64,000 nucleotides of DNA from Liriodendron chinense (Eukaryota; Streptophyta; Magnoliopsida; Magnoliales; Magnoliaceae): positions 1,178,001-1,242,000 of the forward strand of contig PVNU02004155.1 of the NCBI GenBank assembly GCA_003013855.2, in the 5' to 3' direction. The position numbers were made by a program, and so were the translations under genes. The notes beneath the pieces were generated by a model, which was given only the letters and a program-made list of their open reading frames with translations, ran no database searches and was not told the DNA's origin. Of the stretch, positions 32,401 to 44,947 are shown piece by piece. Within the stretch, counting starts at the first letter, position 1; every line of letters starts with the position of its first letter.

Positions 32401-33615
32401 TTATAACAATAGTTCAATGATGATAATAGTAAGGGTTTTGTTCCCATGCGTGCCCAAAGCTAAGTTAATGTGCTTTTGAGCTGTGTGGGGGCCCCATCTG
32501 TGATGTGCATGTGGAATCCAAACCGTGCATATGGTGTGAAACCTCATGTTCACCGTACATACCAAGAATCATCCTGATCCAAAATTTAAGTGAGATACAC
32601 AAGGAGAGCAATGTACAGTCACATGGAAAACGTATGTATTCACGTGGCGTAGCCGAACTAGGTCTTCTAATCGCATGGGTTTTTACTAGGCCCCTTTAGC
32701 CTGGTGTTTCACACCTGATGAAGGGTTTGGATGTTATATTCAAAACATGGTGGACACCATATTCCATCTGGAAGTTTTTACCGTAGGCGTCAGCCTCCCC
32801 AATGTCCTCCATTTTCCCTTTTGGTGTGGCCCAAATGAGTTATGGGTCAGGCTGAATTTTGGAATCTATGCATAACATGAATGAGCATAGAAGATGCGGG
32901 GTGTGGATTCCACATATACATCACAGTGGGACACACACAGCTCACAAACACCATAGCTCAACGTGCATTAGAGTGCATGTGAACAAAACCCTAATAATAA
33001 TGTTATTACTATTAAATATGAAATCACCATCTTTTTTATCACATCAATGTCATTATCATCTTTATCAAGGCCCTATCAAGACCTAAGTTGGCAAACGGCA
33101 GGGAATAAGATGGCTCATGTGCAGTCCATCACTATTATTATGAGCAAGCATATGGTCAGGTATGCTAATTCCACACCCTTGTGGAGCTTTACTCATCCAC
33201 ATGCAGCCACACCTGCCAATGTAGAACACCTGTGCAAGATCTGAACTTTTCATCTGGTTGGAAATGATGCTTAGATTCTCTCCAAAAAAAATCAGGCCAC
33301 TTCACTCCTCAGGTGGGCCACAATATACAAATTAGACTAACAGTTAAAACACTATTCTCTAGCTGTCCATTTTTTTCATATGATGTGGCCCACTCGAGGC
33401 TTGAAGCGGTCTGAATGTTAGCCTAGAAGATCTATACAGTGTAGCCCACCTGATGGAAAGCTCAGATCTCACACTGCTATTCTATAATGGCACGTGTACC
33501 TGCATGCCAATGGAGGGTATCCACACGCGTGTGGTATTAGCATCTTTATGGATACACAAAGATCAGGCCGTGTGATACAAAGAATAGAAGAAAAGAAAAC
33601 ATCTCAATGATGAGA
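32401..33615. other. upstream intergenic region of the GRAS gene, no gene
   Basis: Non-coding. It contains repeated GGGCCACA/TGTGGCCCA-type words but no terminal repeats that I can pair. Distal regulatory sequence of the GRAS gene could lie here. Confidence 0.4.
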
Positions 33616-33974
33616 AGGCCTCTATGTCCAACTGGTTGGACCACAACTTACAGTCCAGCCAGCTGATAATTTCAAACCTATCAAGTGCATGCAACATCCA
33701 ACCATTTCAATAGGTTGGTCCCACCAGGAGGATCACCTAGCACTAAAAACAGCCCAATCTACTCATCAGGTGGGCTACACCAAAGAAAACAATAGAAAAA
33801 TACAAGTGTTGTCCACTCAATGAGTAGATGTGTCTGATCTTTACAGAAGGTGATCTTCATGATGGGGCCAACCTGTTGGACGAGTTGGATGTCGCAAGCA
33901 CATGAAAGGTTCGAAGTTATCCACTGAGTGGACCGTGACTTGTGGTCGAACCAGGTGGACTTGTACCTTATGAG
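33616..33974. mobile_element. diverged copy of foldback element F2
   Basis: The left end CTATGTCCAACTGGTTGGAC and the mirrored right end GTCGAACCAGGTGGACTTGT correspond to the ends of F2 at 12985-13363. Inner segments AACATCCAACC..TAGGTTGGTCCCACC and GGGGCCAACCTGTTGGACGA are also conserved and inverted. No (TA)n(GA)n tract remains at this copy. Confidence 0.7.
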
Positions 33975-34803
33975 TGATAGAAGGACATAAATTCAAAAAA
34001 AAAACCAAGAAAATGGATTCTCCTAATGAAATCTTTTTTTCCTTTTTCTTTTTTCTTTTTCTTATAGGAAACCATATCACTGTTCTTAAAACTAGAATTA
34101 AAATTCCATGCCACGGGAGCTAGAAAAACCTCTAGATTCATTCAGACTAATGTGTTAGAGTGACTTTGGAAGAGCACCCAAATTGCAATTCCAGCAGAAA
34201 CATGTTGCACTCACATAGCATTTCACATTAAGCAGAATGGCGTTTTCAAGTCAAGCTGGGGCGAATATGGCCATCAATCTTTTAAAAACAGCATGTCGAC
34301 GACAGACCATTCCTCATTGGAATTTTTAATTTCTAATGTAACCTTAATTGGAAAACCGAATGCATTGTTAAGTAGCGAGTGAAGTATTAAACTAAGAAAA
34401 GATTAGAGCATCCAATCAGCCAGATGGAAACGCCTAACGAGCATACAAGTCATGATATTATTTTAATCGCATGAAAACCACCTTATTCTAGTTTAAGTAT
34501 ATGCTAAATTCTATATTGATACATCTTTGATATGCACAACACTAAGCTCTAATCACATTTATGAATTACATGTCAATTCAATCGAAGTATAAACGGACAC
34601 GAATAAAAAACTCAGCATGGGTCGTTCCTAGTCATGCAAAACCATCAAATGATGTGAAATATATCTTTAAAAAATATTTCATGAGCCCATGGTGTTACAC
34701 TATTTTAAAATGGTGCTCAACCCCACATTATTAAAAGGATTGGGGTATCTAACTCCGTTTATTCTTTCCTAATAACGAGAGAAGAGGACAAGTACCAATC
34801 TTA

Positions 34804-35454
34804 AGGGCCCTGATTGAAATGTAGGATTAAGTGGGGATTAGGTGGTATGGAATTGCATTTGGCTCGATGTAAATTTCATCAAGCTTTTGGAAAATATGGG
34901 ATGGATTGAATTAATCCAAGTATTGTAACATTCAATTCTAGTAGGAGATATAACGGGATTTCTGGTGGATTTCAAAATTCACTTATATCAATGGGCCTTA
35001 CATTGATGCATCTGTTTTATTTATGTTGTCCATCCATATGCGTCCTTTACACGTGACAATTGAGTTGCCTATGCATGCAGATGACTGACATTAGTTGTGA
35101 AATCCAGTTCGTTAATTACAATTCTATAGTTCATCAAACATAGGTTTCACTTTTTTTTCCCTACGCACTCATACAAGCTACACGTGCCCGCGCACTCACA
35201 CCACAATGGGTGCTCGAACCCATGACCTCGTGTTGAAACTCTTGTGAGTTTACCACTAAGCCATAGGGTCGCAGGCAACATAGGTTTCACTTAATACAAT
35301 GTTTTTCCCAAATGAAGAATTTGATCCTGAGTGTGGGATTCCACAGTCAAAATACCATTGTATTTGCAAACATGCAATCATTGTGCAATAATTATTGTGT
35401 TAATTCCATTTAATTCAATTCCATATCATTTAATCTGGTACTCCAAACATGCCC
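34804..35454. mobile_element. PIF-like MITE containing a nested SINE
   Basis: The left end AGGGCCCTGATTGAAATGTA with downstream GGTATGGAATTGCATTTGG is mirrored by the right end, which in reverse reads GGGCATGTTTGGAGTACCAG and then GATATGGAATTGAATT. TTA flanks each side, with one extra base on the left. Without the SINE (35153-35276 plus one target copy) it is about 510 bp. No coding capacity. Confidence 0.65.
35153..35276 (-). mobile_element. tRNA-derived SINE inside a MITE, perfect 16-bp target duplication
   Basis: On the - strand a box-A-like TGGCTTAGTGGTAAACTC and a box-B-like GGTCATGGGTTCGAGCACC are present, and the element ends in a short poly(A) (poly(T) at 35153-35158 on +). The direct repeat AACATAGGTTTCACTT flanks it (35137-35152 and 35277-35292). 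At about 124 bp it is short but complete in structure. Confidence 0.88.
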
Positions 35455-35457
35455 TTA

Positions 35458-37029
35458 CCTCCTTCTAACCATGAGTTTCATGTCACTTCATAGTCTCCCC
35501 TTATCTTGCCTAATGGAAAATGGGGAGTGTGTTCACTTCAAGAATGTTATTAGGGCTTGTTTGGTTACTCAAAAAGTTTTCTTTCTACAACTTTGTTAAG
35601 ATAGGCACATGCTTATGGTTTGTCAACTAACTTTGGCACTAATTCCAATAAACATAGAAACAAGGTTGTCCAACAAAGTAGCTATGTTATGTTTTGTATA
35701 AGAAAATTTGGATAAAAAGTTGATTTTAACCTTTACTCTATAAAGCACACGATTAAAACATTTATTGAACATGCGTCACATAAGCCATATGTGCCAATGT
35801 ACCTAAAGTGAGACCATCCATCTTAAACCATAGTTCAAAAATTCGAAAACCTGACTTGACTCGACATTAAGCCGAGTTGAGTCCACTTGAAGACTCAATC
35901 AAGTCTTTACTTGATTCGCCTTAGTTTTTAATTATTAAATAAATATTAGAAAGGATAAAATATTGGAAAAATGAACAATAGAGAAAGAATGGAAAAATAA
36001 GAATAAAAGAAAGGAAAATTACTGAAATTTTTACAAAATCATAAAAGCCACATATCATGACAATCATGTGACTACTAAATAGACAATGGTCCAAATTCAA
36101 CAAACAAGTGCCTCCAAATCAGTGATTAAGATTGTTCAATCAATCTGATTTTTGGATGATGAATTATCTATTGTGGGTCCACAACTTGGACAATTTGTTT
36201 TGAGTTAATGGATACCATGTGCATAAGCTTCTCTGAGTGCATTCACATCACCTGTTTCACCCATCACATTATCTCTCTGAGAGGCTTGCTACGCCCATAG
36301 GCGTCTATGAGGCTGCCCTTTTGCATGTCAAACCATGCATGTGCCCAGTAGCACACACGGTTACTAGATTTGAGCCGTACATTAAGTGATTCCCACCATG
36401 TCGATGCCCTGGTACAAAAATAAATTAACAGTCTACTAATCAGGTGTGTGAAACAAATGAATGGCCAGATAAAGCTCAGCCAAAGCTTTTCTAAGCCATC
36501 CACTTATTTCTAACATTTTAGCCACCTGGTTACTAGGCTTGCCTGAGTTTTTAGGCATGTCATATACAAGATCATGCCTACCGAATGGACCACTTGGATC
36601 TCACACTTGTGTGCCACCTGAACACATGAAGGCGTGTAGAATCTGTAGACAGAAAGCCGTAACATTGATTGGTGCATAGCTCTCACTAGATTTGCACACC
36701 TCTCATTTTAGGTGTTGTTTGATAAACTGAAAAATAAGCTCTGAGAATTAATTTAAGTGCTAAATTGTAATTTCAAAATAATCCTAGGAATATTTTAGTC
36801 AAAAGTGAAAAGGAATTCTAATGCAACCCCACTTTCAACATTCAGCCTTTAGCATTAAGTAAAGGGAGGGGAGATATATTTAATTGAAATTTAATTTAAG
36901 CACTTAATAAATTGGATTTTCTAAACAATTTGAATAGGTAAAAATCACTAAAAATATCATTTTTTTAGTAATAAATGCTGGAATAAGAGTTCATTTTGCC
37001 AATGTTGACACAGGATCCAATGTGTATGT
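35458..37029. other. intergenic, no gene
   Basis: AT-rich DNA with a GAGTC-rich fragment at about 35830-35930 (starting CATAGTTCAAAAATTCGAAA). The copia element is inserted at 37030 within AT-rich DNA that begins GGTGTTGTTTGATAAAC at about 36711 and may be another MITE. Confidence 0.4.
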
Positions 37030-37873
37030 TGATGGAGTTTTCCTCCTCATTTTTGTCAGAGGAGAGCTAGTGGACTGGGAGTGGCCGGGCGCCCAGGCCC
37101 TTCAGTGGCCGGGCGACCGAAATTGGTCTGGACAGGCAGCTTTGCTGCTGGACACTTTTGGCGACAGCCAGGCGCCCGAAGGTCAAAGTGACTGGGTGCC
37201 CGATGACCGGCCGGGCGCCCGACCATGTTTGGTCCAGGGCGCCCGAAATTAGTTTCTCTTATGTGTTTTCTCGCTGGATGGTTTTTTTGGTTGGCCGGGC
37301 GCCCGACGGTCTGGTGACCGGGCGCCCGACCCAGCGCGGACTGCTTGTACGCAGTTACCATATTTGGCTCTAATTCCTCCATTTTTTGTACTTAAGCGTT
37401 CCAAAACGGGATTAGGGTATCCCATTGGGTTGCTAACACGTCCAAGGTGAGAAAGAGAGAAAAAGAGGAAGAGAGAAAGAGAAGAGAGAGAGAAAGAGGA
37501 AGCTTGTAGAATGGAGAAGTTGCCTGAAGAAGGATTCTTCTACGCAACAGTCGTCTCAGCGCTTCTACGTCCTCGAGATCGGTGAGATCGTTTCTCCTTT
37601 TACTATTCTCTTGTAGTTTATCCATCTCTGCGTGGGTGAAGAAGTTTGATCCAAGCGGTGTGTGCTTGTGATCGGTTGTAACAGTTCCCTGAGATAGTGG
37701 ATTGTTGATCTGGACTAGGTCCTGTGGTTTTTACCTCTTTCGAGGGTTTTCCACGTAAAAACTCTTTGTGTTCGTGTGGTTGATGTTTATTCTTAATTAT
37801 TGCATTAGCATAGTCCATAATTCTAGTGTATTGGGGGGCGAGATCCGAAGGTTTGTGTGAAACGCACCCAACA
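37030..37873 (+). repeat. 5' LTR of the copia element
   Basis: Starts TGATGGAGTTTTCCTCCTCA and ends AACGCACCCAACA. Its first 300 bp carry five exact copies of the palindrome GGGCGCCC (37087, 37213, 37237, 37297, 37320) and several degenerate ones. A GA-rich stretch lies at about 37448-37502. No convincing TATA box was identified. Confidence 0.93.
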
Positions 37874-37876
37874 AAG

Positions 37877-37889
37877 TGGTATCAGAGCG
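37877..37889 (+). other. primer-binding site (initiator Met tRNA)
   Basis: TGGTATCAGAGCG, three bases after the 5' LTR, is the usual plant copia primer-binding site complementary to the 3' end of initiator methionine tRNA. Confidence 0.93.
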
Positions 37890-37928
37890 TTCAGGTTGTT
37901 TGAACAGGTGTGGGATCGGTTCTGAATT

Positions 37929-38771
37929 ATGGAAGGTGGCTCATCAAGGATGATCAGCCTCAATGGTTCTAACTGGACCATATGGAAGGCTAAGATGGAG
38001 TACTTGCTCTATTGCAAGGACCTATATGCTCCAATTCTAGGCATATCGGTGAAGACAAAGGATATGTCAGATGATGATTGGAAGAAAGTGGACCGGAAGG
38101 CGGTGGGGTTCATTAGACAATGGTTGGATGATTCGGTTTTCCACCATGTATCTACAGAGACCTCAGCCGCTAGCCTATGGCTGAAATTGCAAGGGTTGTA
38201 CGAGAGGAAGACAGCCGGCAATAAGATTTTCCTGATAAGACGACTTGTGAATCTCAAGTTCAAAGATGGTGGTTCTATGGCTGAACACATGAATGAGGTC
38301 AGCAATATTGTGAACCAGCTCTCCGCCTATGAATGATGGTCCTGGATGATGAACTTCAGGCTTTGCTACTGCTTAGCTCATTGCTGACAGTTGGAGACAT
38401 TGGTGGTGTCTCTAAGTAACTCCGCACCAGACGGAAAGGTATCCATGGATCAGGTAACAAGTTGTCTCTTCAATGAGGAGACAAGGAGGAAGTCCCTAGG
38501 GCCTGTTCAACAAGAGGCCCTTGTGACACAAGATCGGGAGAGAGGAAAGAACAGAAAGGGCGGAAAGGCCCGAGATAAATCAAGAGGCAAGTCAGTTACC
38601 AGGAAAGATGTTGAATGCTGGAATTGTGGTAAGAAGGGCCACTATAAGCATGAATGTCACAAGAAGAAGAGTGAAAAGAAGGGTAAAGGAAAGGAGAAGG
38701 AAGATGAATCAGATTTTACTGCGGTCGCCTCAGATGGTGACGTTGTTGTTATTCTTTCGGCTAGATCATGA
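37929..38771 (+). pseudogene. copia gag, broken by compensating frameshifts
   Basis: The open part 37929-38336 begins MEGGSSRMISLNGSNWTIWK and continues through a UBN2-like gag domain. It shifts to another frame around 38336-38390, then returns to the first frame (38391-38771). The second part ends with a lysine-rich zinc knuckle CWNCGKKGHYKHEC (CX2CX4HX4C) that binds element RNA. Gag would form the virus-like particle in the cytoplasm. The shifts around 38336-38390 would abolish it. Confidence 0.9.
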
Positions 38772-38809
38772 TATTTATCTCACGGCTTCGAGTCAGGACA
38801 CCTGACTAG

Positions 38810-40143
38810 GTGATAGACTCGGGAGCCTCATTTCATGCGACTCCACGCAGAGATTTCTTCACAAGCTACAAGTCAGGTGACTATGGGACGGTGAAGATGG
38901 GAAATTCTGGTGTTTCGAAGATCGTAGGGGTCGGTGATATTTGTTTGAAGATCGATGTGGGCTGCACATTGGTTCTCAGGGATGTGTGACATATTCCAGA
39001 CCTTCGTCTCAACTTGATGTCGATGGGAAGGCTGGATGATGATGACCATGAAAGCCGGTTTGCGGGTGGGCGCTGGAAGCTCATCAAGGGTTCGTTGATT
39101 GCTGCCAGAGGAAAGAAGTGTTGCACTCTTTACAAGGCAAGTGTCAGTGTATGCAAGAGTGGATTGAACGCAGCAGAGGATTCAGCTACTGACGTGTGGC
39201 ATAGGCGTCTAGGCCACATGAGTGAAAAAGGGCTTCAGCTACTAGCGAAGAAGCAGCTCCTTCCAGACGTGACAGGTATACCTCTCGAAACCTGTATTGA
39301 CTGTTTATCTGGGAAACAGCATAGAGTTTCTTTTGTTAAAACTGCTTCTCATACTAATAAAGTACATGCATTAGATTTGGTTTACTCTGATGTTTGTAGT
39401 CCTATGAGGACAAAAACCTTGAGTGGGGCATTGTATTTTGTCACTTTTATAGATGATGCATCTAGGAGGTTTGGGTGTATGCTTTGAAATCCAAGGACGA
39501 GGTCTTTGGTGTGTTTAAACTGTTTCATGCTATGGTCGAAAGAGAGACAGGCAGATCATTGAAGTGCATCCGCACTGACAATGGTGGTGAATACATAGGT
39601 GACTTCCATGAGTACTGCAAGTCACTGGGTATACGGCATGAACAGTCAGTTCCCAAGACCCCCCAGCACAATGGTGTGGCTGAGAGAATGAATCGCACCA
39701 TTGTAGAGAGAATCAGATGCATGTTATCCCATGCAAAGTTGCCCAAGATGTTCTAGGGAGAAGCAATGCACACAGCGGTGTATTTGATAAACAGGTCTCC
39801 ATCAGCCCCGTTGAATGGAGAAGTACCTGAGAAGGTGTGGACTGGACGTGATCCATCGTACAGTCATCTCAGGGTGTTTGGATGCAGGGCATCCGTTCAC
39901 GTTCCAAAGGACGAGAGGTCCAAGCTCGATATGAAGATCAGGCAGTGTGTGTTCTTAGGGTACGGTGATGAGAAGTTCGGTTACAGCTTGTGGGATCCAA
40001 CCGAGAAGAAGCTCGTCAGGAGTAGAGATGTGGTTTTCATTGAAGATCAGTGTATAGAAGACATTGAAAAGCCAGTGAAGACCCAACCCAGTTCAGGTGA
40101 ACTGGAGGACATGGATCCAGTTACTCCTCCCGTTGGTGCTTGA
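38810..40143 (+). pseudogene. copia protease and integrase region, broken
   Basis: The aspartic protease signature DSGAS (38816-38830) is followed by a TGA at 38987-38989. The GAG-pre-integrase segment (WHRRLGHMSEKGL) and integrase HHCC zinc finger follow, then the integrase core with DLVYSDV, DNGGEY and a downstream Glu (NGVAERMNR), consistent with the DDE triad. A frameshift occurs near 39475, a TAG at 39754-39756, and a TGA at 40141-40143. The integrase C-terminal region (RVFGCRASVHVP, FLGYGDEKFGY) is recognisable. Confidence 0.92.
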
Positions 40144-40240
40144 TGACGGGGGAGTACAGCAAGGTGCAGAGGATGAGGGAGTCCCTACAGAAGATGGATA
40201 GGGGGAGCAGCCCCAACTTGATCCACCTGTTGAGCCGCAG

Positions 40241-41351
40241 GTGAGGAGGACATCAAGGGACAGACATTCATTCAAGAAGTACTCACCGCATGAGTACATT
40301 ATGCTCACTGATGGAGGAGAGCCAGAAGACTATTCTGAGGCCTTAGCCGACGAGCATAAGGGGAAGTGGTTGAAAGCTATGCAAGAGGAGATGGAATCCT
40401 TACATAAGAACCACACCTATGATATGGTGAAATTGCCTAAGGACAAGAAAGCTCTGAGCAACAAATGGGTGTTCAGAAAAGAAGAATGAGCAGAAGAATT
40501 CACAGACAAGGTTCAAGGCTAGACTTGTGGTGAAAGGGTTTGGTCAGAGAAAAGGAATAGACTTCGAGGAGATATTCTCACCAATGGTGAAGATGACATC
40601 CATACGGGTGCTGCTTGGGTTGGCGGCTAGCATAGATCTGGAGATAGAGCAGTTAGATGTCAAAACTGCCTTTCTCCATGGTGACCTGGAAGAAGAGATC
40701 TACATACGTCAACCAGAAGGGTTCGAAGTTAAGGGCAAAGAGCATACGGTGTGCAGGCTTAAGAAGAGTTTGTATGGGCTGATGCAAGCTCCTACGCAAT
40801 GGTACAAGAAGTTCGACTCGTTCATGTTGAAGCATGGATATGACAAAACAGAGTCGGACCACTGTGTGTTCACTCGCAGGTTCTCAGACAGTGATTTCTT
40901 AGTTCTGCTATTGTATGTTGATGACATGCTCATCATGGGAAAAGACATCAAGAAGATTGACAGGCTGAAACAAGAGTTGGGCAAGTCGTTTGCGATGAAA
41001 GACTTGGGCCCAGCCAAACAGATCCTAGGAATGGAGATAACCCGTGACAGAAGCAGCAGGAAGCTTTGGTTGTCACAAGAGCTGTGTATTGAGAAATTCC
41101 TATAGCGGTTCAACATGAATGCAGCGAAGCCGGTCAGTACTCCACTGGATGGTCACTTCAAATTGAGCGACAAGCAGTGTCCCAAGACGAAGGCGGAAGT
41201 AGAAGAGATGCGGAAAATACCCTATGCATCAGCGGTAGGAAGTTTGATGTATGCTATGGTGTGTACGTGCCCAAAAATAGCATATGCGGTTGGTGTTGTC
41301 AGCCGGTATCTTGTCAATCCTGGCAAGGAACATTGGGCAGCGGTGAAGTAG
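40241..41351 (+). pseudogene. copia reverse transcriptase, broken
   Basis: The RVT_2 domain begins at KWLKAMQEEMESL and includes FSPMVKMTSIRVLL, QLDVKTAFLHGDLEEEIYI, RLKKSLYGL and the catalytic YVDDMLIMG (about 40914). Breaks are a TGA at 40487-40489 with a frame change before 40527, a TAG at 41103-41105 and a TAG at 41349-41351. It copied the element RNA into DNA when intact. Confidence 0.93.
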
Positions 41352-41892
41352 ATACTACGGTATCTGAGGGGCTCATCCAGGTTGAGCCTATGCTATGGTG
41401 ACGGAAAACCTATGTTAGAAGGCTACACAGATGCAGATATGGCAGGTGACATAAACTCCAGGAAGTCTACATCGGAGTTCATGTTCACGTTTACAGGGGG
41501 AGCGGTCTCTTGACAGAGCAAGCTACAAAAGGTCGTAGCATTGTCGACGACAGAGGCCGAGTACATTGCAGTCACAGAAGCATGCAAAGAAATGCTTTGG
41601 ATAAAGAGGTTCTTACAGGAACTCAGCCTGAAGCAGGAGGAGCACGTGGTCTATTGCGATAGCCAAAGTGCTATACACTTGAGCAAGAATCCAAGTCAGC
41701 ATTCCAAGTCGAAGTACTATAGAGATTCGGTATCACTGGATCAGGGATACTTTAGAACAGAAGGTGTTACAGCTTGAGAAGGTCCATACGGACGATAATG
41801 GGTCAGACATGATGACCAAGGCTTTGCTCAAGGGCAAGTTTGAGGTTTGTAAAAACCTGGCTGGCTTGAAGAAGGCGAATTTCTCCTGAGTC
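41352..41892 (+). pseudogene. copia RNase H, broken
   Basis: In the same frame as the reverse transcriptase. GYTDADMAGDINSRKSTSEF carries the first catalytic Asp, and STTEAEYIAVTEACKEMLW the Glu; YCDSQSAIHLSKNP follows. A TGA at 41511-41513 falls between them, and the frame is lost near 41777. Confidence 0.9.
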
Positions 41893-41907
41893 AGAAAGGG
41901 AGAGATT
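41893..41907 (+). other. polypurine tract of the copia element
   Basis: AGAAAGGGAGAGATT immediately precedes the 3' LTR and is the expected primer for second-strand synthesis. Confidence 0.8.
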
Positions 41908-42712
41908 TGATGGAGTTTTCCTCCTCATTTTGTCAGAGGAGAGAGAGTGGACTGGGAGTGGCCGGGCACCCGGGCGACCGAAATTGGTCCGGACAGGCAG
42001 CTTCGTTGCTGGACACTTTTAGCGACAGCCGGGCGCCCGACGGTCAAAGTGACCCGGCGCCAGACCATGTTTGGTCCGAGCGCCCGAAATTAGTTTCTCT
42101 TATGTGTTTTCTCGCTGGATGGTTTTTTTGGTTGGCCGGGCGCCCAACGGTCTGCTGATCGGGCGCCCGACCCGCCGCGGACTGCTTGTACGCAGTTACC
42201 ATATTTGGCTCTAATTCCTCCATTTTTTGTACTTAAGCGTTCCAAAACGGGATTAGGGTATCCCATTGGGTTGCTAACACGTCCAAGGTGAGAAAGAGAG
42301 AAAAAGAGGAAAAGAGAAAGAGAAGAGAGAGAAAGAGGAAGCTTGTAGAAGGGAGAAGTTGCTTGAAGAAGGATTCTTCTGCGCAACTGGTCGTCTCAGC
42401 GCTTTTACGTCCTCGTGATCGGTGCGATCGTTTCTCCCTTTACTATTCTCTTGTAGTTTATCCATCTCTGCGTGGTGAAGAAGTTTAATCCAAGTGGTGT
42501 GTGCTTGTGATCGGTTGTAACAGTTCCCTGAGATAGTGGATTGTTGATCTGGACTAGGTCCTGTGGTTTTTACCTCTTTCGAGGGTTTTCCACGTAAAAA
42601 CTCTTTGTGTTCGTGTGGTTGATGTTTATTCTTGATTATTGCATTAGCATAGTCCATAATTCTAGTGTATTGGGGGGCGAGATCCGAAGGTTTGTGTGAA
42701 ACGCACCCAACA
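41908..42712 (+). repeat. 3' LTR of the copia element
   Basis: Same ends as the 5' LTR but 39 bp shorter, because of deletions in the GC-rich part. Fewer GGGCGCCC palindromes are intact (about three; others read GGGCACCCG, CGGCGCCAG, GAGCGCCCG). Confidence 0.93.
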
Positions 42713-43860
42713 TATGTCGCTGCCTACGCATACTACTGTGGTTCGATGATTTGAACCATCTATATAGATCTTCACTCTCATAACGGTGTTTGGTTGATAG
42801 TTTTTATATAATTCCTAGGTTCAAGTGCTAAGGAGACACACTAACCCACTGGTGGGTGGGTGCATTGTGTTACTAACCGAGTGGGTGTGTTGCGCAGCTA
42901 ACAGGGTGGGTGCTTGCATGACTAACAAGAAAAGAAAAAAAGAAAAAAAAAAAGAAGGATTTCTAACGTTTCCTCAAGAAATTTTCCCCAACTTTTAATC
43001 AAGGAATGGAAAACAGAATTTTAACCTAGGAATTAAAATAGAATTTTATACTTACTCCAAGTTCCCCTAAGATACCCAATGTATCAACCGGTGGACGTCA
43101 TCCCATGCATGGGCAAGCATGCGCACCCAAATGCCATCTCATGTTTTTTGTGACTTGGCTTTTGATGGATATTACATGGACTTAAAATAGTGCGTTTAAG
43201 AGACTTTGAATCACCACTAGCCGATAGAGGCCTAAAATCAATGGTCGAATAAACCTGTAGAATCGCTTTGGGTTAAAGAGAATCGAAGGACTTGCTAACT
43301 TATGATGACTTGTGGATAAGGTTAATGACTAGAGATTATAGGTAAAGACCTCAGTAATAGTGAGAGAATGGATTAGGCACCCTCAAACACCCGTGCTTGT
43401 ACATGGTCTTTTACTCTAAGGGATTTAGGATTTTTTTCAAGGATTTTCAGGATTTTGGAAGACCTCAAATCACCACAAAGGAGATTACAATATCTCAACC
43501 TATATATGAGTCTAGAGAAGATAGTAGCTACAAAAAATAGAAGAAAAGAAGAGCAAATGCAGTATGCGAATGATTTAATAATGTGTGGTGTGTGCATGTG
43601 TACGTATAATATTAGCAATTAATATGTTGCTACCCTTCAAATCACCACTAAGGAGATTGTGATGTCTCAACTTAGGATAAGTTCGAGGATAATAACAGCT
43701 AGAAAAGAAAAATAAATACAATATGTGGATGATTAAAAGGTAAAAGGTTCATGTAAGACTTGACTTCTGATGCATTAGGATATGGAAGTTCGGCAAGGTG
43801 TAGAGCATACAATCAAGGGTTACTCAAACCTTAAGCAAGGGGATGAGGAGAGAGGAAATA

Positions 43861-43928
<68 letters not shown>

Positions 43929-44947
43929 CAGAAAATAAATGAAGTGGATGGCCCGATTGCCACTATGCATGTGGAGATGTGGGAGAAGGAAATGAGAGTT
44001 AGGGCACTCCTAGGAGGAGATGATCGTAAATTTTGAATCCCGACCCTACTTCATCGATTTTAAATTGTTGAGATGGCTTGTATGCATTGGATTGGATTAC
44101 TTGGATAGATGGGGCATACTCTTGTTCTATTCACACTCTCTACACTTACTTTCACTCTCTACACTCACTCTTATTCTCTTTGCTAGCTCTAAAATCTTGA
44201 TGGATCTAAATTGTCTCATATGAGAGAGGTGGGTCCGTATTTATAGAAATTGGCCTAATTTTTGGTAATTTGTAGCAATTTGGAGGGCAAACATGTCATA
44301 TAGTATGATCTGAATAGTCAAAGGATACATGCCATCATGAATTTGTATTAATAAATGATAAAACCGGTAATTTCACTCCTTAGAGGGGTAAAATGTTTGT
44401 TTTACTACTATTTAAGAAGATCTTGGGAGAGATCCTAAAATTTGCTTAGATTTGTAGAAGTTTGGGCAGCAATATTGGGATTGTTGCCTAGTTCACAGTT
44501 TTTACACTTTTGATCCCAACGACTTGGGAGCCCTATCCAATACATGGGCTTGTTGACATGAGTCCAATTGGCAGCATTGTCACCACTTGTGTGTCTGCAA
44601 TTCCATGGCATACTAATGTCCTTATAAATGGCACAGGGTTATTATTGTCACCAGAGTGGGGGATTTCTCTCTAAACTTACTCATGAAGCTCTAATGGCTT
44701 AGTGAGAGGCCTATGGCCTTATTGTGAATCAGGTTTTTTGCTAGTTGGTTAGGCTTCCTAATGGTTCCAAGTTCACAGGTCATCTGCATACCTCAATTCT
44801 AGATAGGTGCACAATTTGCTAGCGTGAAGTGTCTATCCAACTAAATAAAATTTTATCATTCCCTATTAAATATTATTCCAACTCTAACATTCGTCGATGT
44901 TAGAGCATACGATACGTTGATGACTCAACTGGAAACTTGGCTGAGTC
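42713..44947. other. intergenic, with a SINE tail and a (TG)n(TA)n microsatellite
   Basis: At 42810-42945 a GGTGGGTGGGTGCATTGTGT / ACTAACCGAGTGGGTG region followed by an A-rich tail resembles the 3' part of the SINE family at 52886-53073. A (TG)n(TA)n tract lies at 43861-43925. No gene was recognised. Confidence 0.45.

Larger units (their letters stand above)
37030..42712 (+). mobile_element. complete but inactivated Ty1/copia LTR retrotransposon
   Basis: Two LTRs with TG...CA ends (37030-37873 and 41908-42712) are flanked by the 5-bp target duplication TATGT (37025-37029 and 42713-42717). The internal order gag, protease, integrase, reverse transcriptase, RNase H is that of Ty1/copia, and the gag and pol sequences resemble the TNT1/Tork group. 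Several frameshifts and at least six in-frame stops make it non-autonomous. The LTRs differ by many substitutions and several indels (844 versus 805 bp), so insertion is not recent. Confidence 0.95.
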
